A stretch of DNA of 5,500 nt, from positions 1 to 5,500 of the forward strand of contig JADJVN010000042.1 in assembly GCA_016710585.1 (NCBI GenBank), read 5' to 3'. This stretch comes from Saprospiraceae bacterium (GTDB taxonomy: Bacteria > Bacteroidota > Bacteroidia > Chitinophagales > Saprospiraceae). Numbering within the stretch: position 1 is the first letter of the stretch; the number at the start of each line of letters is the position of its first letter. Positions 1 through 5,286 of the stretch are shown here, in pieces. The notes beneath the pieces are model-generated. The model had not been told where the DNA came from. It did not search any database and saw nothing but the letters and a program-made list of their open reading frames with translations. Made by a program: the position numbers and the translations under genes.

Positions 1-38
1 TTATTCCACTAGCAGTAATGCAATCAAACAGCATTTAC

Positions 39-109
39 AGGTCTCTCCTACAGAACTCAATAAATTTCTATAATTCATTTCTACAAAACAGATCGTCCCT
101 ATGGAGCTT
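39..109. repeat. Paired GGTCGCTCC-type palindromes in unit 1
   Basis: Two degenerate copies of the motif GGTCGCTCCTACGGAGCT lie about 51 bp apart (39-58, 90-109) and are joined by an aatttctataattcatttctacaaa-like spacer whose elements recur in unit 2. Both copies carry substitutions that weaken the GCTCC/GGAGC arms. Confidence 0.65.
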
Positions 110-163
110 CACAAAAGATTTAAAATACAGGAAACCATTATCAAAAATGTAAATAAAAAATAA

Positions 164-178
164 TGCCCCAGCGGGGCA
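164..178. repeat. GC-rich hairpin TGCCCC/GGGGCA
   Basis: A perfect 6-bp stem (164-169 with 173-178) around an AGC loop, standing out in AT-rich surroundings. The unit 2 counterpart (521-540) has lost the symmetry. There is no T run after it, so it is more likely a structural part of the repeat than a terminator. Confidence 0.6.
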
Positions 179-212
179 GACTGTTTGTAGGAAAAATCAA
201 AAGTTTGAGTTT

Positions 213-228
213 AGCTCCAGAGGAGCGA
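213..228. repeat. Palindrome GCTCC-AGA-GGAGC, unit 1
   Basis: A perfect 5-bp stem (214-218 with 222-226) around AGA, inside a strongly conserved stretch beginning aaagtttgagtt that is shared with unit 2. Its orientation is opposite to the palindromes at 39-58 and 90-109. Confidence 0.7.
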
Positions 229-261
229 GCTAAATGTTTCTCATCACGCATGTTTCGTTAT

Positions 262-305
262 AGGCAGGGATGCCTACATATTATTTTAGGCAGGGATGTC
301 TAAAA
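262..305. repeat. Two adjacent AGGCAGGGATG hairpins
   Basis: The first (262-275) has arms AGGCA and TGCCT around GGGA. The second (284-305) has arms TTTTAGGCA (284-292) and TGTCTAAAA (297-305) around the same GGGA loop. Its only non-Watson-Crick position would be a G:U pair if transcribed. Two variants of the same hairpin side by side suggest a local duplication. Confidence 0.65.
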
Positions 306-408
306 CAACACACAAAAAACACAACGTCATGTCACCCTTCCCTATCAAGGGGGTAAGGGCCGGGGATGGGTTATTCCACTAACAGTAATGCAATCAAACA
401 GCATTTAC

Positions 409-477
409 AGGTCGCACCTAAGGAGCTCAAGAATTTCTATAAATCATTTCTACAAACAGGTCGCTCCTACGGAGCTT
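409..477. repeat. Paired GGTCGCTCC-type palindromes in unit 2
   Basis: Two copies lie about 49 bp apart (409-428, 458-477). The second is intact, with GCTCC (463-467), a TAC loop and GGAGC (471-475). It is also complementary at 16 of 18 positions to the opposite-facing palindrome at 564-581, so a single strand could fold either as local hairpins or as one long-range stem. Confidence 0.7.
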
Positions 478-563
478 TACTTAAAAAAGATTTAATATTA
501 TAACATTTATTAAAAGTAAAAATACAGCGGGCAATGGCTGTAGAAAAATCAAAGTTTGAGTTT

Positions 564-581
564 AGCTCCAGAGGAGCGACC
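564..581. repeat. Palindrome GCTCC-AGA-GGAGC, unit 2
   Basis: The same 5-bp stem as in unit 1 (565-569 with 573-577). The 18-base stretch AGCTCCAGAGGAGCGACC is the near-exact reverse complement of 459-476, with two central mismatches, making the pair an inverted repeat that encloses about 87 bp. Confidence 0.72.
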
Positions 582-608
582 CACATGTTTCTCATCACAC
601 ACGTTTCG

Positions 609-683
609 TTTTAGGCAAGGATGTCTAAAACAATGCACACACGAACACAACACAAGTAGTTTGTATGATGCATCCTTGCCTAA
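609..683. repeat. Hairpin plus 13-bp inverted repeat in unit 2
   Basis: Positions 609-630 repeat the unit 1 hairpin: arms TTTTAGGCA and TGTCTAAAA, loop AGGA. In addition TTAGGCAAGGATG (611-623) is the exact reverse complement of CATCCTTGCCTAA (671-683), a 13-bp perfect inverted repeat enclosing 47 bp. The two folds share bases and exclude each other. Confidence 0.7.
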
Positions 684-733
684 TGTAAGAAGTCATGTCA
701 TCCTTCCCAACAAGGGTAAGGGCTGGGAATGGG

Positions 734-820
734 TTATTCCACCAACAGTACCATTTCGTTTTAGGCAGGGATCCCTATAACAACACAAGTAAGTTGCATG
801 AAGGCATCCTTGCTTCATAT
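734..820. repeat. Third, internally deleted repeat copy
   Basis: After the unit 2 tail the copy restarts with ttattccaccaacagta, then jumps directly to the ccatttcgttttaggcaggg segment that lies about 240 bp further into a full unit. The GCTCC palindromes are missing. The AGGCAGGGAT hairpin has become the perfect palindrome AGGGATCCCT (767-776). A small hairpin with arms ATGAAG (798-803) and CTTCAT (813-818) closes the repeat block. This looks like an internal deletion derivative of the unit. Confidence 0.7.
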
Positions 821-959
821 AAAAAAAATCATACACCCTTACTAAGCTCAAGCCAAATTAACTAATCTAGAATTCCTGTTCAAAAAATTAAGTTTAATAA
901 TTAAATGTAACTTCTGATTATTTTTTGTATCTTTAATTCAAAAATAAAAATTGTAACAT
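821..959 (+). other. AT-rich leader without a gene
   Basis: No credible reading frame or repeat unit is seen here. TATCTTTA at 928-935 matches 7 of 8 positions of the Bacteroidota -7 box TAnnTTTG and lies 24 bp before the start codon at 960, but no TTTG -33 element is visible at the right distance. It is only a weak promoter candidate for the gene that follows. Confidence 0.3.
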
Positions 960-1350
960 ATGAATAAATTATTTAAACTTAGTTTTTTCTATCTTTTATC
1001 TTTGAGTCTTGGAGCACAGTAGATGGATATGTATTCTCAGTGATATATAATGTTCCATACACGACCCTTGACATACTATAATCATCACTTAGTAAAGACT
1101 GGGATGATTTTGATGCAGAAGTTCCTTTAGGATTTAATTTTAAGTTTATGGGAAAACGACGAATAAATTATATTTTGATTCAAATGAATTTAATGCTGGA
1201 ACTGATGTAACTTTTCCAAATAATACAAATTTTGTGAATCTAATTTCTCTTGTAATAGATTTATGGGATAGGAGCACTGAGGAGCCTGATCAAAATTCTG
1301 ATGTTTCATATAAGAGTTGAGGATAACGGATCAAAAGTGGCAATCATACA

Positions 1351-1704
1351 ATGGAAAATGCAGGAATTTATGATATTGATTTCATAGTAGATAGCGTAAA
1401 TTTTCAATATTGGTTTTATGAAAAAGATAATACACTTGAATTTAGGTTTGGAGATGGTTCATATGAATTAATTGAAAATTATTATAGAGATCCAGAGTTT
1501 TTAAATGCAAAAGGACCTGTATTTTTTTTGGGAAAAAACATCAACTTTGCAGCTTTAACAGGTAAATTTTATTACACCAAATCAGAATTTCCGGCGGTGA
1601 TGGATTCCATTAGATTTCAAGATTTTGAAACAGAGATTCCAAAATTAGGTCTTGATTCTTTTTCAAGAAAAATACCATATTCAGATGGAAATTACCAATC
1701 GTGA
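1351..1704 (+). pseudogene. Longest open piece of the broken T9SS gene (117 codons)
   Basis: This is the piece an automated caller would report as a small hypothetical protein. Its ATG at 1351 is not a genuine start: it overlaps the codons CAA TGG AAA of the upstream frame (VAIIQW then KNAGIYD when one A is restored). It reads NAGIYDIDFIVDSVNF and FRFGDGSYELIENYY, lacks a signal peptide, and ends at a TGA created by a missing T near 1692. It is the central part of the 960-1960 gene. Confidence 0.75.
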
Positions 1705-1957
1705 TTAACAATGGTGATCAACAATTGACAGAAAGTATTGCGATCAATGCTTCAGTTATCTCAAATTCTTACAAATCAAAATTGCAGAATCTAAAAATAT
1801 ACACTTCGTATTTTTTAATTCCATCGGTCGCCAAATAAATCAAAATGAATTTAAATCCAGGAATGACAGAAATAAATTGGATGACTACCAAACAGGTCAA
1901 TATTATCTATTGTTTGAAAATGAAAAAGAAAAAATATCTTATAAAGTTTTAAAAATT
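1704..1957 (+). other. T9SS type A C-terminal sorting domain
   Basis: The last roughly 85 codons, read through one restored T at 1766-1767, give the family pattern in order: INNGDQQL, ISNFLQIKI, NIHFVFFNSIGRQI, LDDYQTGQYYLLFEN and the lysine-rich end ISYKVLKI. 'G+..I' followed by 'L..GQYYL' and a short basic beta-strand is characteristic of the domain that T9SS recognises before cleavage at the cell surface. Domain identity rests on motif recognition. Confidence 0.8.
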
Positions 1958-1979
1958 TAAAGTGTTTTTATTTTTTACA

Positions 1980-2007
1980 TTACATGAGGCTTCTTTGCCT
2001 CATGTAA
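1980..2007 (+). terminator. Perfect 11-bp hairpin after the T9SS gene
   Basis: The arms TTACATGAGGC (1980-1990) and GCCTCATGTAA (1997-2007) pair without mismatch around a TTCTTT loop, 19 bp after the stop codon. There is no T run downstream, though a T-rich stretch precedes the stem, so classical intrinsic termination is only partly supported. The 3' arm resembles the catccttgcct...atgtaag part of the repeats at 671-689, so the hairpin may be a repeat remnant that now serves as the gene end. Confidence 0.55.
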
Positions 2008-2009
2008 GT

Positions 2010-2069
2010 GTCACATCATCCTTCCCTATCAAGAGTAAGGGTCGGGGATGGGTTATTCTACCAGGAGTA
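2010..2069. repeat. Outlying copy of the conserved repeat tail
   Basis: About 60 bp matching 326-387 and 692-750: gtcacatcatccttcccta, then aagagtaagggtcggggatg and ggttattctaccaggagta. The similarity stops soon afterwards, so the palindromic body is absent. Together with the block at 1-820 it brackets the broken T9SS gene. A 107-codon frame across 1962-2285 runs through this repeat and is not a gene. Confidence 0.75.
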
Positions 2070-2108
2070 CTATACAGCATAGCTATAGTTCGGATATTCT
2101 GTTTTACC

Positions 2109-2125
2109 AGACATCCCTACCTTAA
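2109..2125. repeat. Inverted fragment of the AGGCAGGGATGTCT hairpin
   Basis: The reverse complement of agacatccctaccttaa matches 285-301 at 15 of 17 positions. It faces the opposite way to the copies in the upstream array. Confidence 0.5.
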
Positions 2126-2333
2126 CAATCTCGTGGAAATTAGACTGTATGATCACAATTATTATAGAAATCATAAAATGAATGATGAATTGATAACGAA
2201 ATTCCTTATATTGCAACAAAATAAAAATGCAATGAAGGTTTGTAGGAAAGAGACAAAATGGCTACAAAACGATGTTATTTTGTAATTGTTTTTGGTATAA
2301 ACTCAAATATTGATATTTTTTCTTGAGAAGCAA
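2126..2333 (+). other. Spacer before the TPR-CHAT gene
   Basis: No supported feature is seen here apart from a 35-codon frame (ATG 2179 to TAA 2284) with no recognisable family and no clear ribosome binding site. TTGAGAAG just before 2334 is purine-rich and could assist initiation there. No TAnnTTTG promoter box with a good spacer is visible, although T-rich segments at 2286-2295 and 2314-2320 come close. Confidence 0.35.
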
Positions 2334-3347
2334 ATGAATATCAACTTTTGGCTATCGATTATATTATTATTTTCTTTTGAGTCACTTTGTGCTCAAGAGG
2401 GCAGTGAGTCTATACCAAAATTAATTCAACAAAAGCAATATACAGAAGCCATTAGTCTTTGTGATCAAACAATTTTGAAGACCAATGAACCAAATGAAAA
2501 ATCTCGGATTCTGATTTGGAAAGCAGAAGCTACAAGATTCGCTGTTTCCAATGCCGAAGCTATAAAAATATTATCCCCTTTATCAAAAGACCTGAGCCTT
2601 CATGACTCGATACGCTATGATGCAAGTTTTAATCTTGGCATGTGCTATTATCGCGAATCGAAACTGGTCGAAGCCACCAATGCATTTGCCCAAGCAAAAG
2701 AGTTGAGCAAAAAATTATATGGACCTGATCACAAGGCATATTTTAGTTGTCTCAATAATTTAGGTCAGATGTATAAAGAACAAGCAAAATTTCGAGATGC
2801 AGAGTTGACCTTCCTTGAAGCAAAAAATCTACAGTTTAAAAACAATAAAGGCCAAGAACTTCAATATGCAAGAATATGTAATAATCTTGCTGATGTATAT
2901 TGCGCATTAAATAAATTTGACAAAGCAGAAGATCTATACCAAGTTTCATTACGAATCAAGGAGAAAACCAGCGGACGAAACTCAAAAGATTATAGTAAAA
3001 CCCTTTACAATCTTGCAAAATATTACGATGCTCTTGGAAAATATAATCTTGCATTAGCCACGATTGATTCAGCTACTTTAGCATATCACAATGCAGAGGA
3101 TTTGGACCTATTGAAAATATTGGACCTGAAGTCCATCATTTATATACACCATGAAAAATATGAAGATGCGGAGAAATTGATTTTAGACTTATTGGCAAAG
3201 CGCAAAAGCGCACAGCAAGAACACAGTTCAGAATATGCTTTGTCACTTATGAATATAGGATTTCTATATATAGAAATGAAAAGAGAAATAAAGCGATCCA
3301 ACAACTTGAATCCGCATTGGAAAAATGTAAGCAAATCTATGGTTTAA
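2334..3347 (+). CDS. Exported TPR-CHAT protein, N-terminal TPR part (frameshifted)
   Basis: I choose the ATG at 2334 because it starts a proper signal peptide: MNINF, the hydrophobic WLSIILLFSF, then ESLCAQ with likely cleavage after A-Q. The residues before the Cys (E-S-L) do not fit a lipobox, so a soluble periplasmic or exported protein is more likely than a lipoprotein. A TTG at 2310 would only add eight residues ahead of it. From about residue 90 a series of TPRs of roughly 42 residues follows, with cores such as NNLGQMYKEQAKFRDAELTF, NNLADVYCALNKFDKAEDLY, YNLAKYYDALGKYNLALATI and IIYIHHEKYEDAEKLI. The true frame leaves this one at about 3286-3288, where one A is missing: MKRE should continue as NKAIQQLESALEKC rather than the observed IKRSNNLNPH tail. 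TPRs normally bind partner proteins or peptides and often regulate the attached CHAT domain. The restored gene runs 2334-5172 and encodes about 946 aa. Confidence 0.88.
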   Translation: MNINFWLSIILLFSFESLCAQEGSESIPKLIQQKQYTEAISLCDQTILKTNEPNEKSRILIWKAEATRFAVSNAEAIKILSPLSKDLSLHDSIRYDASFNLGMCYYRESKLVEATNAFAQAKELSKKLYGPDHKAYFSCLNNLGQMYKEQAKFRDAELTFLEAKNLQFKNNKGQELQYARICNNLADVYCALNKFDKAEDLYQVSLRIKEKTSGRNSKDYSKTLYNLAKYYDALGKYNLALATIDSATLAYHNAEDLDLLKILDLKSIIYIHHEKYEDAEKLILDLLAKRKSAQQEHSSEYALSLMNIGFLYIEMKREIKRSNNLNPHWKNVSKSMV

Positions 3348-5215
3348 ATCATCCCTATACTGCCTCCGCATTTACTAGCCTCGCAGATGCGAACACCTTG
3401 ATAAAAAATTATTCCAAAGCAAATGACATCTATGATCAAGCGAGCAAGATTCTATTAAAGTATTATGGAAAAGATCATTTTGAATATTTTATAAATCAAT
3501 TCCACTACGCTAAATTATTGAGATTGACAGGCAAGTCAGAGGAGGCCAAAAAAATATTCGTGAGTATTGATGAAATTCCAAAGAATTATATCAATAAACT
3601 TTCCAAATATCTATCAGAAAGAGAATTGGAAAACTTGATAAAAATATTTAAAGAATACAATCAAGAATTGTACAGTCTTACCCAACAGCGCAAAGATGAT
3701 GCACAACTTTGCATTATGTCTTTTGAAAATGCGATTTATTACAAGGCTTATATATTGGAAAGTTTGAGCAAACTCAGGAATGCAATAGTTGCAGCAAAAA
3801 TTATTCAGACCATTCAAGATCAATTGATCTCATTGACGAGACAGTTGGAAGCAGAATTGAAGTTGCCCGAAACAGAAAGAAAGAATATCGCTGCACTAGA
3901 GAATGAAATCAACAGATTAGAAACACAGATGAAATCTGAAATTAATTCGATCAGCAAAGAAGATCGCAGAATAAGTTTTGAAGATATCAGACAGTCCTTG
4001 CGATCCGAAGATGCAGCGGTGGAATGCATTACTTTTTTGCGTGGAGATTCTACTTATTACGCCGCATTGGTGATCACCTCAGATAGAGAATTTCCAGAAT
4101 TCGTTGACTTGAGTTCAGAAGATTTAATTAAAAAATTAATTCATCCAGCTGCAGAGCGACAGGCTGATTATGTAAGTTATATTTATGACTTCCAGAAGCG
4201 CGGAGTAGTGCCTACAGCGGGAGAGAAGAAACATCTTTACGATCTGATTTGGGCACCACTTCTCAATAGTGTTTCGGGCAAACAAAAAATTTATTTTTCA
4301 AACAGCGGATATCTGCATCGCATAGCGCTTCAAGCGATTCCTGTTGCTTTAGATCAAGTGATCGCAGATCAGTACAATATCATTTATGTCAATTCAACTA
4401 GAGATGTCATGCTTCAATTTGAACAATCAGACTTAGCCTATAACTCCAAAGCAATGCTTATCGGAGGTCTTGAATATGATGCTAGTCCAAATGCTGCAAT
4501 GCAGACCAATAAGCCCAGAGGTGCGAAGACAGAGACCATTTGGCAATACCTACCTTGGACAGAAAAAGAAGTTACAGAAATACAAGAAATATGTCAAGGA
4601 GCATCTTTGGCCAGTACTGTAATAACAAAAAATGAAGCGAATGAAAAACGAATTCTAGCAGCAATCAATGAAGAGTTCCCTAGAGTCATCCATTTCTCAA
4701 CACATGGTGTTTTTACAGCAGCGGCAGTAGCAGATCACGCTGTTACTGCGACAAAAGCGCAGAGCTATGATATGACGAGTTCTGCATTGGTGCTTTCTGG
4801 TGCCAATGAGCTTAAGTGGAATGTTCATCCAGAAGCTGATGGTTATCTTTCAGCCTTGGAGATAAGCAAAATGGATCTTTCCAAGACTGAGTTGGCAGTG
4901 CTTTCAGCCTGTGAGACTGGCTTGGGTACGATCGATCAACAAGAAGGTGTTTATGGTCTCCAAAGAGCCTTTCAGATCGCTGGTGTCAAAAATATAATCT
5001 TCAGTCTATGGCAAGTACCAGATCGAGAGACTAAGGATTTTATGGCAAATTTTTATCGAAATTGGCTAGAAAAAAAATTGAGCATACGAGCAGCTTTTAC
5101 GCTGACACAAAAGGAAATGCGTGAACGTTTCATCAATCCATTTCAATGGGCTGGTTTGTATTGGTGGAATAAACTTGATTTGTTTGAAAATGGATTTTTC
5201 TGCAGGATTACTTGA
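3317..5215 (+). CDS. Exported TPR-CHAT protein, C-terminal TPR and CHAT peptidase part
   Basis: This is the second half of the same gene; its frame really continues from about 3287, and the TTG at 3317 is not a true start. It holds the last three TPRs (QQLESALEKC, LADANTLIKNYSKANDIY, YAKLLRLTGKSEEAKKIF), a long charged helical linker (about 3590-4010, including NEINRLETQM) and the CHAT domain from about 4019 (VECITFLRGDSTYYAALV). CHAT domains are caspase-like, clan CD cysteine peptidases. The predicted catalytic His is in HFSTHG (codon 4703, residue about 791 of the restored protein) and the Cys in LSACETGLG (codon 4910, residue about 860). The NIIFSLWQVPD strand and NPFQWAG end are also typical. 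Restoring one T at 5155-5157 changes the odd LYWWNKLDLFEN tail into GFVLVE with a stop at 5170-5172, the usual CHAT ending. There is no C-terminal membrane segment. Substrate and activating signal are unknown; nothing nearby indicates a CRISPR or gasdermin partner. Confidence 0.92.
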   Translation: MEKCKQIYGLNHPYTASAFTSLADANTLIKNYSKANDIYDQASKILLKYYGKDHFEYFINQFHYAKLLRLTGKSEEAKKIFVSIDEIPKNYINKLSKYLSERELENLIKIFKEYNQELYSLTQQRKDDAQLCIMSFENAIYYKAYILESLSKLRNAIVAAKIIQTIQDQLISLTRQLEAELKLPETERKNIAALENEINRLETQMKSEINSISKEDRRISFEDIRQSLRSEDAAVECITFLRGDSTYYAALVITSDREFPEFVDLSSEDLIKKLIHPAAERQADYVSYIYDFQKRGVVPTAGEKKHLYDLIWAPLLNSVSGKQKIYFSNSGYLHRIALQAIPVALDQVIADQYNIIYVNSTRDVMLQFEQSDLAYNSKAMLIGGLEYDASPNAAMQTNKPRGAKTETIWQYLPWTEKEVTEIQEICQGASLASTVITKNEANEKRILAAINEEFPRVIHFSTHGVFTAAAVADHAVTATKAQSYDMTSSALVLSGANELKWNVHPEADGYLSALEISKMDLSKTELAVLSACETGLGTIDQQEGVYGLQRAFQIAGVKNIIFSLWQVPDRETKDFMANFYRNWLEKKLSIRAAFTLTQKEMRERFINPFQWAGLYWWNKLDLFENGFFCRIT

Positions 5216-5225
5216 TGATTTTATA

Positions 5226-5233
5226 TAACTTTG
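5226..5233 (+). promoter_or_regulatory. Candidate Bacteroidota -7 box TAACTTTG
   Basis: An exact match to TAnnTTTG in the gap between the TPR-CHAT gene and the LRR gene, 53 bp before the ATG at 5287. No TTTG -33 element is visible at the usual distance; TTTG at 5183-5186 is too far upstream. If functional, the LRR gene has its own promoter with a leader of about 45 nt. Confidence 0.4.
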
Positions 5234-5286
5234 CCATGAAAATATTCTAAAAAATAATTGTTTTAATTTGTAATAATAAGATCCTA

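Larger units (their letters stand above)
1..370. repeat. Composite tandem repeat, unit 1 (about 370 bp)
   Basis: This is the first of two tandem copies of a non-coding unit. It begins ttattccactagcagtaatg and ends with the cggggatggg block, directly before the matching start of unit 2. In order it holds two GGTCGCTCC-like palindromes (39-58, 90-109), a GCCCC/GGGGC hairpin (164-178), the opposite-facing palindrome AGCTCCAGAGGAGCGA (213-228), two AGGCAGGGATG hairpins (262-275, 284-305) and a conserved tail from 326. Long stretches align with unit 2 with only scattered changes. The window opens inside the array, because its first 17 bases are the sequence that follows the tail in other copies. 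No credible coding frame crosses it. I infer a REP- or MITE-like dispersed element; no mobility gene is visible. Confidence 0.85.
371..733. repeat. Composite tandem repeat, unit 2 (about 363 bp)
   Basis: This second copy lies head-to-tail with unit 1 and carries the same parts in the same order. Differences show independent drift: the GCCCC/GGGGC hairpin of unit 1 is eroded here (521-540), whereas the palindrome at 459-476 is better preserved than its unit 1 counterpart. Unit 2 has one forward AGGCAAGGATG hairpin (609-630) instead of two, and an opposite-facing CATCCTTGCCT at 671-681. The tail (692-750, running into the third copy) matches 326-387 of unit 1. A 74-codon open frame over 556-780 is a by-product of the repeat, not a gene. 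Confidence 0.85.
960..1960 (+). pseudogene. Secreted T9SS-sorted protein, frame-broken (about 334 aa restored)
   Basis: The ATG at 960 opens a clear Sec signal peptide: N-K-L-F-K, then a hydrophobic stretch, then SLSLGAQ. TAG at 1020-1022 stops it. Restoring one G (about 1019) continues as VDGYVFSVIYNVPYTT. Other lesions are an in-frame TAA (1079-1081), one missing A (1153-1156), one extra A (1311-1313), one missing A (1355-1358) and one missing T each at 1691-1693 and 1766-1767. Correcting the indels gives a length divisible by three that ends at TAA 1958-1960. The middle is rich in aromatic and acidic residues (PLGFNFKFMGK, KLYFDSNEF, NFQYWFYEKD), suggesting an extracellular beta-sandwich; I do not recognise a named family. 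The end is a T9SS type A sorting domain. The protein would cross the inner membrane by Sec and the outer membrane by T9SS. Either this is a decaying gene or a true gene with assembly errors; I lean to the latter for most lesions, although the TAA is not explained by a homopolymer slip. Confidence 0.82.

Noticed and set aside
39..477. CRISPR array suggested by motif pairs spaced about 50 bp apart
   Set aside because: There are only two degenerate copies per unit, the spacers are themselves repeated, and no cas genes are present.
556..780. 74-codon frame rich in FRFRQG
   Set aside because: It lies wholly in the tandem repeat; the repeated FRFRQG is the AGGCAGGG hairpin translated twice, and there is no proper start or matching frame in unit 1.
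1962..2285. 107-codon frame between the T9SS and CHAT genes
   Set aside because: It crosses the perfect hairpin and the repeat-tail copy, and its translation shows no protein-like pattern.
2179..2286. Possible 35-residue protein MNDELITKFL...
   Set aside because: There is no family resemblance and no clear ribosome binding site, and it is short enough to arise by chance in AT-rich DNA.
2334..2400. Lipoprotein signal based on the Cys in SLCAQ
   Set aside because: The residues before the Cys (E-S-L) do not meet the lipobox pattern, and the A-Q that follows fits ordinary signal peptidase I cleavage.
3280..3295. Programmed ribosomal frameshift joining the TPR and CHAT halves
   Set aside because: The site aagagaaataaag has no X XXY YYZ slippery heptamer and no obvious downstream structure; a missing A explains it more simply.
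3140..4029. Three reverse-strand frames of 64-69 codons
   Set aside because: They are antisense to the well-supported TPR-CHAT gene and have no features of their own.
2334..5172. Type III-E CRISPR TPR-CHAT (Csx29-like) defence protein
   Set aside because: A signal peptide is present, and the window has no effector, crRNA array or other cas gene; the shared TPR-CHAT layout alone is not enough.
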